Both the position numbers and the translations under genes were made by a program. Positions 37,936 to 47,836 of a stretch of DNA of 64,000 nt are shown here, piece after piece. How positions within the stretch are numbered: the first letter of the stretch is position 1; each line of letters starts with the position of its first letter. The stretch is taken from the NCBI RefSeq assembly GCF_900106675.1, contig NZ_FNOB01000011.1, positions 85,586 through 149,585 of the forward strand, read 5' to 3'. The notes beneath the pieces were generated by a model. That model did no database searches, was not told where the DNA came from, and worked only from the letters and a program-made list of their open reading frames with translations. Source of the DNA: Allgaiera indica. GTDB taxonomy: Bacteria > Pseudomonadota > Alphaproteobacteria > Rhodobacterales > Rhodobacteraceae.

Positions 37936-40217
37936 TGACTTCCAGAAAATACAGCAAAAACAATGCTCTAAGAGAGCCGCCGAAAGGCGATGTGTCATAC
38001 CCCGCGTCAGGTATGACACAAGGTGTGACACATGGTGTGACACACGAGTCATCGCCGGCGCGCCCTGGGCCACGGGCACAACCGGCCCCGAGGGCACGAC
38101 GGCGCCCTGCCCGATCGCCTGGTCCCTACCTCCAGAAACGCGTCGGAACCTTCTATTTCCGCAAGCGGCTCTCGCGCCGGCTGTCGGAAAAATGCGGCTC
38201 CGAGTTTTTGTGCATCTCGCTCCGGACAAGCTTCCAGAGGGAAGCGATGCAGCGCGCCCTTCGCCTGCTCGCCACCCTGGATGAAGCCGAGCAGACGATG
38301 TTGTCAGAACCCGCCATTGAAGCGCTGAAACCGGAGGAAATCCGCGTCCTCATCACCGAAGCGCTGCGCCTCGAGTTGGGAAAGATCATCGATGGCCAGC
38401 AGGCTGCCGCGGCCAGGAGCGACGAGGAGATCGACAGCCGGATCGAGGCGCTTGAGGAGGAGATCAAACGCCTTCGCCGCGCAAGCCGGCGCAACGATTT
38501 CGACCCAGCACACGAATGGCTGGCGCCCGCCGCCCGCACCACGTCCGTCACGCCTCCCAGCAGACTGACTACGGACGTTGGCCGGGAAGTTCTCGGTGTG
38601 ATGCGTCAGCTTGTTGAGGTCGCGATCGCGGTCGAAGACGGCGAGGACGCGGTGTCGCGCAGCGCGCCTCTTGTCGCGCCATACTCGTCCGCGTCTGTGA
38701 AGGATTTCGTTCAGAAACCGGTTCTGATTTCCAACGCGACCGAGGAGAGCAAGAAGCACTACAGCGCCACGGTTCAGAAAACCGTTCAGGTGACGTCCTC
38801 GCTGCTTGTCACCTTCGCCACAGACTGCCCGGTCGACCTTCTCACGAAGGAAAAACAGAAAGAATTCTTCGCGTTCCTGTCACGGCTTCCAAAGGACCAT
38901 GGCCGCAAGCACGGCAAGAACCGATACAACTCGGAGGGAACGCCGCTGACGAAGCTCGAGGAGATCGAAGCGGCAGATCAAAGAGATGCGCGGATCAAGG
39001 ATGAGATCCGCGCCATGGACATCTCCCAACATGAAAAGAGGGCCCTGTTGGCCGACCGTCTCACGCCACGCGTCACCGTGGCGAACCTCCACAAGCATCT
39101 CGGGAATTTGGGACGCATTTTCCATGGGGCTCGGGAGCTCGGCGCCGCGTCCGGGCTTGATCTGATCACTCGCAAGGAACTCGCCGAACATCTTGCGACC
39201 CTGCGGACCGGGGACCCCTTGGACTTGCGCGTCACGCAAGGCAAGGAGCGCTTGGCATGGACAACCGAGCGCCTCGAGAAATTCTTCACGAGTCCCCTGT
39301 TCAGAGGCTGTTTCTCGAAGCATCGGCGGTCCCGGCCTGGAAAAGTAATCATCCGCGATGCATCGTACTGGATCCCCCTGATCGTGGTGATGATGGGCAC
39401 TCGTATCGAGGAAATCCTTCAGCTCAGGCGGACCGATCTGCAGAAGCGCAATCGCATGCATGTTCTATCGATCGGCACACATGGCAATGCGGAGCAAACG
39501 ACCAAGAATGAGGACAGCCGACGGTTCATCCCTATTCCAGACTCTCTTCTGAAACTCGGATTCGTCGATTGGGTTCACACACTACCGGCTGAACATGGGC
39601 CGCTGCTGTTTCCAGAAGCAGCCGCAAGAAGCGGGTCCGGCAAGCTGTCGGATGCCTTTGGCAAGCACTTCCGACGACTACTCGAGAACTTGGGCGTAGG
39701 TGACAGCGAGGAGGATTTCTACGCCCTCCGCAAGACTCTCTTGTCAGCCCTCGACCAGGCAAATGTTCCAGACGCAGTCCGAAAAGCGATCGCCGGGCAC
39801 AAGCAGCAGGACATCATCAACCGGCACTACACTGCGCAGAATGCTCCCAAGCTGCGTACCGCTCTCGATCTGGCCGACTACGGTCTCGAAATTCAGCACT
39901 CGGAACGCCATGGCTACCCGATCATCGTCGGTTGTAGCGTCGGTCGGGAACGAGTTTTCGAAGCGAGCGTGGAACTGGGCGACCAAGGCGAGGCGAAGCA
40001 GGTCCGCGTCATCGACTGCGCAGACGGCAAGGAAGTGTTTGCGGCCCATATCTCCTTCGATTCGACATACGCCGGGGGAAAGCACGAGGGGCTTCGCATC
40101 ATGTCACCTTTCGACGCCGCTAAACGGCTAAGCGAATATGACGCCGAGGGCTACCTTAGGAGACCGAAATACGGACCCAAATTGGCTGCACTGGAGAGCC
40201 TTGAGGCGTACGCCTGA
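37935..40217 (+). CDS. Tyrosine site-specific integrase at tRNA-Gln
   Basis: This 760-aa recombinase (from the ATG at 37935) has an N-terminal SAM-like/DUF6538-type segment (PYLQKRVGTFYFRKRLSRRL), a long helical central part and a C-terminal catalytic domain. The latter shows Arg in MMGTRIEEILQLRRTDL, YALRK in place of HxxR, AGHKQQD and the nucleophile Tyr in INRHYTAQ. It would insert or excise the accessory region at the tRNA. The 5' end overlaps 12-bp tandem repeats, and a start at 38013 inside them is possible. A roughly 120-residue C-terminal extension after the nucleophile is unusual. Confidence 0.85.
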   Translation: MTSRKYSKNNALREPPKGDVSYPASGMTQGVTHGVTHESSPARPGPRAQPAPRARRRPARSPGPYLQKRVGTFYFRKRLSRRLSEKCGSEFLCISLRTSFQREAMQRALRLLATLDEAEQTMLSEPAIEALKPEEIRVLITEALRLELGKIIDGQQAAAARSDEEIDSRIEALEEEIKRLRRASRRNDFDPAHEWLAPAARTTSVTPPSRLTTDVGREVLGVMRQLVEVAIAVEDGEDAVSRSAPLVAPYSSASVKDFVQKPVLISNATEESKKHYSATVQKTVQVTSSLLVTFATDCPVDLLTKEKQKEFFAFLSRLPKDHGRKHGKNRYNSEGTPLTKLEEIEAADQRDARIKDEIRAMDISQHEKRALLADRLTPRVTVANLHKHLGNLGRIFHGARELGAASGLDLITRKELAEHLATLRTGDPLDLRVTQGKERLAWTTERLEKFFTSPLFRGCFSKHRRSRPGKVIIRDASYWIPLIVVMMGTRIEEILQLRRTDLQKRNRMHVLSIGTHGNAEQTTKNEDSRRFIPIPDSLLKLGFVDWVHTLPAEHGPLLFPEAAARSGSGKLSDAFGKHFRRLLENLGVGDSEEDFYALRKTLLSALDQANVPDAVRKAIAGHKQQDIINRHYTAQNAPKLRTALDLADYGLEIQHSERHGYPIIVGCSVGRERVFEASVELGDQGEAKQVRVIDCADGKEVFAAHISFDSTYAGGKHEGLRIMSPFDAAKRLSEYDAEGYLRRPKYGPKLAALESLEAYA
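37991..38045 (+). repeat. Three 12-bp direct repeats plus one inverted copy near the integrase start
   Basis: GGTATGACACAA (38010-38021), GGTGTGACACAT (38022-38033) and GGTGTGACACAC (38034-38045) form a tandem array. TGTGTCATACC at 37991-38001 is an exact inverted copy of the first 11 bases, 8 bp away. Positioned 56-110 bp from the tRNA end, these look like arm-type binding sites for the integrase or a regulator. Confidence 0.7.
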
Positions 40218-40345
40218 ATAGTGGATCGACGTAAGAGATGGCGCAATTATGTTTGGGGGAGAAGTAGTCCGCCCTGATACGTAGCATTTTGCGCCGTCGG
40301 GAAGCGGTCATTGGTGTGGTTACCCAGGAGTAAGGCCTTCCGCCC

Positions 40346-41080
40346 TTACAGCGAGTCGCGGTCAGCAACCCAGGCAGGAAGCGGAAGGGCATTCAGTTCG
40401 TTCCGGATGCCCCTCCAGCGTGGCAACTCGCGATCAAGAACTTCCGTGAAACTACTGTCATGTCTGGAGGAAACCAGATGGGCCAGCTCATGTAGAATGA
40501 CGTAGTCAATCATGCGTTCCGGCTTCTTTGCGAGTTCAGAATTCAGCCAGACGATCCTTTTCTCGGAATTGCAGCTGCCCCATTTCGTCTTCATTGGTCG
40601 AATGCCCCATTTATGGGGGCTTCGTTTCAGGCGATCGGCCCAGAAGGAGACGCGGGGTGCGGCATAGGCACGGAGTTTGGCTTTCAACCAAGCATCCATC
40701 CAGCCTCGCATTTGGACTGGAGTACTGTCCCTCGGCACCCTGATAACCAAGCGATCACTGCCCTGCTGCGCGATGCGGTGGACTTTCTTGTCCCACCGTT
40801 GAACGTCCAGTCGAAGCGATCTGCCAAACAGGAAATGCGTTTCCCCGGAGACGAACTTTCGAACCGCCTGGCGCTCCTGCTTCAGGAACTGGGATTGCTT
40901 GCGCTTGATCCACTGCATTCTGGTCAGGACGGCAATCCGGATGGCTTCGTTGGTCATCCCCAAGGGGGCCGCGACCCTGACGCGTCCCTCCGGTGGATAG
41001 CAGCCGATATGGAGATTCTTGATCGTCTTGCGCACGATTTCGACCTCGACGTCAGCGATCTGCGAGATTTCAGTATTCAT
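40346..41080 (-). CDS. M48/YgjP-like metalloprotease associated with type I restriction
   Basis: This 244-aa protein (DUF45/YgjP-type) contains the zinc motif HELAH in DYVILHELAHLVSSRHDSSF (about residues 203-222) preceded by WGSCNSEKRIVWLNSELAKKP. It overlaps the end of hsdR by 11 bases, so both are translated from one transcript. Such proteases are frequent companions of type I restriction operons; their role there is unknown. The last residues (IRNELNALPLPAW) resemble the tail of a broken exonuclease gene at 56.3 kb. Confidence 0.8.
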   Translation of the reverse strand: MNTEISQIADVEVEIVRKTIKNLHIGCYPPEGRVRVAAPLGMTNEAIRIAVLTRMQWIKRKQSQFLKQERQAVRKFVSGETHFLFGRSLRLDVQRWDKKVHRIAQQGSDRLVIRVPRDSTPVQMRGWMDAWLKAKLRAYAAPRVSFWADRLKRSPHKWGIRPMKTKWGSCNSEKRIVWLNSELAKKPERMIDYVILHELAHLVSSRHDSSFTEVLDRELPRWRGIRNELNALPLPAWVADRDSL

Positions 41081-44000
41081 GCTGGTTCTTCAATATCTCA
41101 AAGACCCGCTCCAAGGTGTCAGGATCATCCAGAACCTGCTCCAGGCCGCGACGAACCTTCCTCTCCTTCATGGCGCTGCCGCGCCATCCGAACGGGGCCG
41201 TTTCGCGAACGATGCGATCAACCTCTAAGGTAAGGGCTTCATCCCCGCCGAGATTGTCATAAAGGGCTTTCTTACCCGGGCTGGTGATCGTCTCCGGATA
41301 CTCCCTGCCATGCCCAGCCTTCACGTCCCTTACAAGTGCGGCAATCCGTTCGAGATACTCGGCGTATTCGATGGCCTCGGCCCGGCGCTGGCGGACGAGG
41401 TCGGTCAGGAGCTCGGACATTTTCTCGTAGAAGCGCGGGTTGACCGGCATCTCCTCGATGATCAGCTTTCGCACGTTGTTTTCGATCGCTTCGGCAACAT
41501 TCTCGCGCTTGCGTCGTGACGCTGCCGGGAGATCATCTTCGACGGCTGCGCCCTTGCTCACGACCAGATCGATCAGGCTGATGTCGTCAAGATGCGAGAT
41601 GGTCTCCGAGTCGTCGGCACGGATGTAGTTGTCGATCAGGTGCCGCATGGCTGGCTCGTAGAGCTTCATATCGACGGCATCGCCACTGTGCAGCCTGACC
41701 GCGTCCCTGATACCGATGGCGCGCTCAACCTCCCGGCGGAATTCGTCCAACTCCAAGTCGTTGAAGCCGGAATCTTCGGGCTCGGCAGCAATGTTCGCGT
41801 AGGCGCGGGCATAGCGACCGGAGATCTTGTAGAGCGCCTGTCGGCGCCGGGCCTTTTCCTCGGCGTCCGGGTCGTTTTCGATACCCTGCGGGCTCGAGAA
41901 ATAGGCGAAGATCTCGTCATCCGATTTCGGCTGTTCGACTCCATCCATGAGCCCCAACCAGGCATCGCGTGCGGCCCGCAGATCCTGATCTGCCTGTTCG
42001 GCCCGGTCCGTGATTAGGCCTTCCACGTCCTCCTTGTCGAAGGCATCGAAGGCTTCCGACGTGTAGTCATCCACCGCGCTTTCGATGTTTCGGAACAGGT
42101 CCTTGTAGTCGACGATGTAACCGAAATCCTTGTCGTCACCGTCAAGGCGGTTCACCCGGCAGATCGCCTGGAAGAGGCCATGATCGCGCATCTGCTTGTC
42201 GATGTAGATGTAGGTCGCCGTGGGCGCGTCAAATCCGGTGAGAAGGCGGCTGACCACGATCAGCAGCTTCATGCGCCCGGGTTCCTTCTTGAACAGTCGG
42301 AGCGCCTCCTCTTCGTAGTCCTCTTCCGATGTCTCTCCGAGTAGATCCGTATAGACCCGATGAACATATTGCTTCTCGGTCTCGCCCATCCCGGTCTCCT
42401 CGCCGGTTATCTCGGGTGCCGCGCGCTTGTAGGAGGTGACGATGGCGCATTTGTCGGCCAGAACCGAGCCGGATTTCTTGAAGATCTCGAAGAATTTGCA
42501 GGCTTCGGGGATCGACCCGGCGACCAACATGGCGTTTCCCATCCCCGCCTTCAGGCGCGGTTTCATCTCCATGTCCATGATGATGTCATTCGCAATCTGC
42601 TCCAGCCGATCGCGGCTGGACAGAACACGCTGCAAAGTGCCCCAACGCTGCTTCAACGCCGCCTTGGCAATCGGGGTCAGGCCCTTTGTCTTCGCCTCGA
42701 ACCAGGCGTCGATCTTGTCCGGGGCGCTGATCCGCTGGTCGATGTCGCGGGCTTCGTATCGCAGGTCCAGGACCACACCATCCTCGACCGCCTCGTCGAA
42801 GCGGTAGGGTTTGCCAATATAGGGGCCGAAGGTCTCCAGAGACGTGCCCTTGTCGGATCGTAGCAGCGGCGTGCCGGTGAAGCCGACGAACATCGCCTCA
42901 GGCAGCACCTTGCGCATCGCCTTGGCCAGCTTGCCGGACTGCGTGCGGTGTGCCTCGTCGATGAAGACGAAGAATTCGCCGATCGGGGCGCCGATATTGG
43001 CATTCTGGATCTCGGAGATCAGGCTCTCCATCTCGCCCTCTTCGCGCTTGCCGAACTTGTGGACGAGGGAGCAGATGACGCGGTCGGTCGGGTCCGCCCG
43101 CGCGGCCATCAGGTCGTTACCGCTGCGGGCGCGGCGCACCTTTTCGCCAGTGTTGCCGAAGACCTCCTCTATCTGGCCATCCAGTTCCTTGCGGTCGGTT
43201 ACCACAAGGATACGCCCATCCGGGAAGGCCTCCCTGATCCAACGCGCCAGCATCACCATGATGAGGCTCTTGCCGGAGCCTTGGGTCTGCCAGATGATCC
43301 CGCCTTCCTTGGCGCTCACGCGGTCCTGTGCGGCCTTCACGGCGAAATACTGGTTCGGACGGGCGATCTTCTTGATGCCGGCATCGAACAGGGTGAAATC
43401 GTGGACCAGTTCCAGGAAGCGCGCGGGGGACATCATCTGCGTCACATCGCGGTCGAGACGGGCCGAGATTTCACTCTCTTCCTTCCAAGCCAACCAATAG
43501 GGCTGCGGCGTCTGGATCGGGGCGTAGCGCAGACCCTCGCTGTCATTCCCGGCGAAGGTGATCTGCACCGTGGTGAAGAAATGCCGGATGAACTCTGGGC
43601 GCTGGTTGTCGAGCGTCTGGCGGATGCCTTCGCCCACGCCCACGGTCGATTTCTTCAGCTCCACCACGCCAAGGGCGATGCCGTTCACGTAGAGGACCAG
43701 ATCCGGGCGTTTGTTCCAGGACTTGGCGTCCTTGCCCTTGATGGCGACCTCTTCGGCGACGCCCAGGTCATTGGCGGCAGGGTCGCCCCAGTCGACGAAG
43801 CGGACCGTGACGGGGGCCTCCCCCGGGCCGGGGGCGACAGGCACGCCGTAGCGGAGCATCTCGTAGAAGCCGTGGTTGGCCTCGTAGAGTTTCGTGCCCT
43901 CCATCCGCGCCTCGCGCTTCAGGAGGGTAATTGCCTGGGTGACGATCTCGGGCGCGTAGCCGCGGGAGAGGAGCCAAGGACGAAGCAGGTCCTCCTCGAT

Positions 44001-44138
44001 ATTGGCGTTGCCCTCGCGCTTCTGCCAGTCGCCGAGGTAGCGCCAGCCCAAGCCGCCAGGCGCATCGGTCCGGTGTTCACTCAAAAGCTCGATGACCCGG
44101 TTCTGCGCCTTGCGTTCTGCCTCGCCGATCGTGCTCAT
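41070..44138 (-). CDS. hsdR: Type I restriction enzyme, restriction/translocase subunit
   Basis: This 1022-aa subunit has the PD-(D/E)xK nuclease region (RPDLVLYVNGIALGVVELKKS), Walker A in WQTQGSGKSLIMVMLARW, the DEAH box in FVFIDEAHRTQSGK, and a long C-terminal helical domain that docks with the methylase. It would cut unmodified DNA after translocation. It follows hsdS by 42 bp. Confidence 0.93.
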   Translation of the reverse strand: MSTIGEAERKAQNRVIELLSEHRTDAPGGLGWRYLGDWQKREGNANIEEDLLRPWLLSRGYAPEIVTQAITLLKREARMEGTKLYEANHGFYEMLRYGVPVAPGPGEAPVTVRFVDWGDPAANDLGVAEEVAIKGKDAKSWNKRPDLVLYVNGIALGVVELKKSTVGVGEGIRQTLDNQRPEFIRHFFTTVQITFAGNDSEGLRYAPIQTPQPYWLAWKEESEISARLDRDVTQMMSPARFLELVHDFTLFDAGIKKIARPNQYFAVKAAQDRVSAKEGGIIWQTQGSGKSLIMVMLARWIREAFPDGRILVVTDRKELDGQIEEVFGNTGEKVRRARSGNDLMAARADPTDRVICSLVHKFGKREEGEMESLISEIQNANIGAPIGEFFVFIDEAHRTQSGKLAKAMRKVLPEAMFVGFTGTPLLRSDKGTSLETFGPYIGKPYRFDEAVEDGVVLDLRYEARDIDQRISAPDKIDAWFEAKTKGLTPIAKAALKQRWGTLQRVLSSRDRLEQIANDIIMDMEMKPRLKAGMGNAMLVAGSIPEACKFFEIFKKSGSVLADKCAIVTSYKRAAPEITGEETGMGETEKQYVHRVYTDLLGETSEEDYEEEALRLFKKEPGRMKLLIVVSRLLTGFDAPTATYIYIDKQMRDHGLFQAICRVNRLDGDDKDFGYIVDYKDLFRNIESAVDDYTSEAFDAFDKEDVEGLITDRAEQADQDLRAARDAWLGLMDGVEQPKSDDEIFAYFSSPQGIENDPDAEEKARRRQALYKISGRYARAYANIAAEPEDSGFNDLELDEFRREVERAIGIRDAVRLHSGDAVDMKLYEPAMRHLIDNYIRADDSETISHLDDISLIDLVVSKGAAVEDDLPAASRRKRENVAEAIENNVRKLIIEEMPVNPRFYEKMSELLTDLVRQRRAEAIEYAEYLERIAALVRDVKAGHGREYPETITSPGKKALYDNLGGDEALTLEVDRIVRETAPFGWRGSAMKERKVRRGLEQVLDDPDTLERVFEILKNQHEY

Positions 44139-44180
44139 CGCCCCTGTCTCCGTCCTTGGAAGTCACTCGTGAAGGTGTCG

Positions 44181-45398
44181 TCAGATCGGCCTGATCCGTC
44201 CGGTCAAAAGGTTCTGCATCATGCTCTCCTTCACCTGCCGTGCCTTTTCAAGGCGGGCTTCGAGGGCCAGGATTTCGGCATCCATGTCGGTCAGGACATT
44301 AGCTATTGAAACTCTCTCTTCGCTATCAAGCGGATACATTACTTCGAAAGCTCGGACTTCGTCTGCGTTTACGGAGTCAAAAGTCGACCCTTTTGAAAGG
44401 GAACTCCACGCACTTTCCGCGTTGATTAGAGCGTGATAGACAAATTCCTGTCCTGTACGCACGGCGCAAACACCGCGCCCAAGACAAAGATCGAATTCAG
44501 CTCGCGAGACTTCGCCAACTGGTGCGCGCACGGTAAGAATTATGTCGCCGCGCTTCCCCAGCTTCGTGATCTCAGAAGTGAATATTCGTCTGATTGTTTT
44601 TCGGGCTCTGATGTCGGCGGCGCCTTGAATAAGCGGTAAACCTCGCGCTTCCGAATTGTATGCCGCCGAACGCGGAGACTGCCCCATAATCACTGCTGCA
44701 ATTTCACCAAGGTGCTTTTCCTTCCACTCCCCCGAGAACCCCGGAAGTCGGCGCTTGGCGGTCAGGAGATCCTGCATTGCGCCCCGCTTGATGAGCCGCT
44801 TCTTGGCGATCAGCCGCTCCAGCCCCTCGATCAAGCCATCCGCATTCGAAAGCGCCTCGGCGATGGCTTCCTGTTCTGGCATGGACGGCACGAGGATCTG
44901 CAAGTTCTGGAAAGTCGGCATGTAGATCGTGTTGTGGGTGCTGCCCGCCATCAGGCGTTCCCATTCTCCCCCCATGCCTCTGAACAGGTGCGCCAGGTAG
45001 GAGTTCAGCAGCCTCGGTCCGCAGATGTAGCAGGCGAAGTCCTGGCTGGTCGCCATCTCACGGCCCAGGATCGCGACCTTGCCGATCGTGGCCGTTCGAG
45101 ACAGTGCGACGGTGCCCTTTGGGAGAAGTCGAGCTGACGAGTTCGCGATGCCGAGCGCGGATACAGTCATCTTGGTCTTGTGGAGTGTCTTGCCTTCGAT
45201 GGTCTTGGAGTCATGAAGGGAGAGCCAAGGAATATCTCCATCCCAATAGTCAGGACGATTCCGACTGGGCGTGTGGCCGCTTTCAAGGCGTGCGATGTCG
45301 CAGAGCTTCTCCAACGTCCAGCCGTCCGGCTCGACATCAGGTGTCGGATGAACCCGCCCGACATGCCAGCGGGAAGCGAGGTCGCCTACTTCGCTCAT
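44181..45398 (-). CDS. hsdS: Type I restriction enzyme, specificity subunit
   Basis: This 405-aa subunit has two target-recognition domains (starting near GWTLEKLCDIARLESGHTPSRNRPDYW and WKEKHLGEIAAVIMGQSPRS), each ending in a conserved helix (SMPEQEAIAEALSNADGLIEGLERLIAKK and SEERVSIANVLTDMDAEILALEARLEKA). The duplicate arrangement gives a bipartite recognition sequence, which cannot be predicted by eye. Its start overlaps the hsdM stop (ATGA). Confidence 0.92.
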   Translation of the reverse strand: MSEVGDLASRWHVGRVHPTPDVEPDGWTLEKLCDIARLESGHTPSRNRPDYWDGDIPWLSLHDSKTIEGKTLHKTKMTVSALGIANSSARLLPKGTVALSRTATIGKVAILGREMATSQDFACYICGPRLLNSYLAHLFRGMGGEWERLMAGSTHNTIYMPTFQNLQILVPSMPEQEAIAEALSNADGLIEGLERLIAKKRLIKRGAMQDLLTAKRRLPGFSGEWKEKHLGEIAAVIMGQSPRSAAYNSEARGLPLIQGAADIRARKTIRRIFTSEITKLGKRGDIILTVRAPVGEVSRAEFDLCLGRGVCAVRTGQEFVYHALINAESAWSSLSKGSTFDSVNADEVRAFEVMYPLDSEERVSIANVLTDMDAEILALEARLEKARQVKESMMQNLLTGRIRPI

Positions 45399-47836
45399 AC
45401 GGAAACACCCATGGCCACGAGATGGGCAGACACCTTCGCCTCCAGTGCAGCCATCTGATCAGCGATTTCAGGCAGCGTGTGCCCATACCGCTCCGTCAGC
45501 ACCCGCACCCGGGCGGTCAGCTGTTCCGTCCGTGCCTCGATCTCAGCATCGATCAGATCGGCAATGTCGGTCAGCCATTTTTCGTCTACGACCAAGGAGC
45601 GGATCTCCTCATCGGTCAGCGCTGGATATTTCTTCAGCGTGGCCTCGGTCAGCGCCTCCTCGGCCTCCTTGCCTGCCTTCTTTGCCCCTGTTTCGGCGGC
45701 AATCAGCTTCGCCACCTGTTTTAGCAGTTTGGCCTCCTCAGGCCCTGCGTCGCCGGATTTGGTGCGCGCCTTGACCGAGGCCGCAGTCAGCTTGCCCGCC
45801 TCGGTCAGAGCGAACTCCAGAAGCCCGCCCTCGCCCCCGTGCTCCTCGGCCATCTCCTCGATCTCGCGGCTCAATTCCTCTGCCTTCGCCTGCGCATCAT
45901 CAAGCGCCCGCTGCATTTGCGGGAAGAAGCGCGCAACGATCAGTCCGGGGGGGATAACATCTGCAACTATGCGCTTGCCGTTGACCGTCAAATCGGCGTC
46001 CTCAAGCCATTTGATTTTCTTGCCATCTTCGGACTTTTCATGGCGTGCAACGCGCAGTTCCTTCGCAGCCGCCCAGCCGGCGTCGGCGATGATGAAGACA
46101 TCGTCCTGCATCACGTCGGCCCAGTAGGACATGAGCCGCTGATAAGCCTCGTATTTGTCGACAAGCGGAGCTGCGTCGAAACGTTCCAGCATGTTCTCGG
46201 CGATGGTGTGGATCAGGGCCTTTGGCTTGTCGCCCACCTGAATGCCGTCCAGGAGCGGTGCGTTCGCCCCAGCCCAGCGATCAAGTATGGCGTGAACGCG
46301 GTCGCGGAAGGCGCCGAATTCGGGATGGTCGCGAATGGTGGGACGAACCTCCTCCGGCTCGACCAGAGGGTCGGAATAACCTGGCCGCGGATTCGGCCCG
46401 AAGAGCGTGGCGCGGATACCAGGCATTACATCCCAGAACTCACCCAACAGATCGATATCGCGGTCCGGCACTCCACCTTTCAGGTGCGCCTCGATATCCT
46501 GAAGGTCCTCGGGGGTCGGGTCGGGAATGTACCGCGGAATATTCAAGTTGAAGTTGTTGCGCTTGATCGTGGCGAAGGGGACAAGGCTGGAGTAGCCCTC
46601 GATCTCCGCCTTGCGGACGTAAGCATCGATGATCTTGTGAATGTCGCGCTCGCGCAGACGGTTCTTGTTGCCGTCCTTGATGAAATCACGGGAGGCGTCG
46701 ATCATGAAAACGGGGCGCTCGGCGCATGCGCCGGACTTGTCGAGCACGATGATAGAGGCGGGTATGCCGGTGCCGTAGAAAAGGTTCGCGGGCAGGGCGA
46801 TGATCGCCTTGATGTAGCCGCGCTTGAGGATCTTCTCACGCAACTCCGCTTCCTTGTTGCCGCGGAACAGCACGCCATGGGGCAGAATGACCGCGCCTGA
46901 GCCGGTGGCCTTCATGGAGCCGAGGATATGGAGCAGGAAGGCGAAGTCGCCATTCTTCTCGGGTGGCATGCCGAGGTCGAACCGTCCGAACTTGTTGTCG
47001 CTGGTCAGACCCGAGCCCCAGGCCTTGGCCGAAAATGGGGGATTGGCGACCACGAAGTCGAACGTTTGAATTTCGGTCTCGGATGCCTTGAACTGCGGCT
47101 CGCCGATAACGTCGCCCTGGGCGATCTCGGCGTCCTCCCGCCCGTGCATGATCATATTCATCTTGGCGAGGCCGCGAGTCGTGATGTCGAATTCCTGGCC
47201 GTAGATCGTTAGATCGACGTCGGCGGCGTCCGCGGCCTTCAGCAACAACGACCCGGAGCCACAGGTCGGGTCGTAAACGGTCTGCTGCGGGCTGGTGGCG
47301 CGGTTGACGCCCGCAACCGCGGCGACCACGCGGGAAACCTCTGCTGGCGTGTAGAATTGCCCTTTGCTTTTGCCGGACTCGGTCGCGAAGTTCCGCATGA
47401 GGTATTCGTAGGCATCGCCCAGGATGTCGTCGCCGTCCGCCCGATTCCGGCTGAAATTCAGCTCTTCGCGGCTGAAGATGTTGATCAGCGCGGTAAGCGT
47501 GGTGACCATCTTGGCACCGCGCCCGAACTTCTCGGTGTCGTTGAAGTAGGCGCGATCGATGACGTTCTTCAGGTCGTTCGCTTCGGCAATCCCGGCGATA
47601 GCCGTGTCGATGCCTTCGCCGATGTCCTTGGTGCCCCGCAACTTTCGGATGTCTTCGAAGGAGCAGCCCGCCGGAACCTCGATCAGCGCGTCGGGCTGCC
47701 CGGCCCGATCGGACACGTATTTCAGGAAGAGCAACGTGAGGATGTAGTCCTTGTAGAGCGAGGCATCCATCCCCCCTCGCAACTGGTCACAACTGTCCCA
47801 TAGGGACCGGTAGATATCGCTCTTCTTGATTGCCAT
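45395..47836 (-). CDS. hsdM: Type I restriction enzyme, N6-adenine methylase subunit
   Basis: This 813-aa subunit has an N-terminal HsdM_N helical domain (LYKDYILTLLFLKYVSDRA), the SAM motif DPTCGSGSLLLKA (about residues 189-201) and catalytic NPPF (about 265-268). The C-terminal half adds long charged helices (EELSREIEEMAEEHGG...), making it longer than the common 500-aa type. It would methylate adenine in the HsdS target and forms the core of the complex. The start at 47836 follows AAAAGG. Confidence 0.93.
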   Translation of the reverse strand: MAIKKSDIYRSLWDSCDQLRGGMDASLYKDYILTLLFLKYVSDRAGQPDALIEVPAGCSFEDIRKLRGTKDIGEGIDTAIAGIAEANDLKNVIDRAYFNDTEKFGRGAKMVTTLTALINIFSREELNFSRNRADGDDILGDAYEYLMRNFATESGKSKGQFYTPAEVSRVVAAVAGVNRATSPQQTVYDPTCGSGSLLLKAADAADVDLTIYGQEFDITTRGLAKMNMIMHGREDAEIAQGDVIGEPQFKASETEIQTFDFVVANPPFSAKAWGSGLTSDNKFGRFDLGMPPEKNGDFAFLLHILGSMKATGSGAVILPHGVLFRGNKEAELREKILKRGYIKAIIALPANLFYGTGIPASIIVLDKSGACAERPVFMIDASRDFIKDGNKNRLRERDIHKIIDAYVRKAEIEGYSSLVPFATIKRNNFNLNIPRYIPDPTPEDLQDIEAHLKGGVPDRDIDLLGEFWDVMPGIRATLFGPNPRPGYSDPLVEPEEVRPTIRDHPEFGAFRDRVHAILDRWAGANAPLLDGIQVGDKPKALIHTIAENMLERFDAAPLVDKYEAYQRLMSYWADVMQDDVFIIADAGWAAAKELRVARHEKSEDGKKIKWLEDADLTVNGKRIVADVIPPGLIVARFFPQMQRALDDAQAKAEELSREIEEMAEEHGGEGGLLEFALTEAGKLTAASVKARTKSGDAGPEEAKLLKQVAKLIAAETGAKKAGKEAEEALTEATLKKYPALTDEEIRSLVVDEKWLTDIADLIDAEIEARTEQLTARVRVLTERYGHTLPEIADQMAALEAKVSAHLVAMGVSV

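Noticed and set aside
37991..38045. Tandem 12-bp repeats as a CRISPR array
   Set aside because: Units are contiguous with no spacers and no cas genes are nearby.
40374..40420. DNA similarity to 56271-56311 as direct attachment repeats flanking a 16-kb element
   Set aside because: Differences are mostly at third codon positions within a shared peptide, so coding conservation explains it better than a recombination core.
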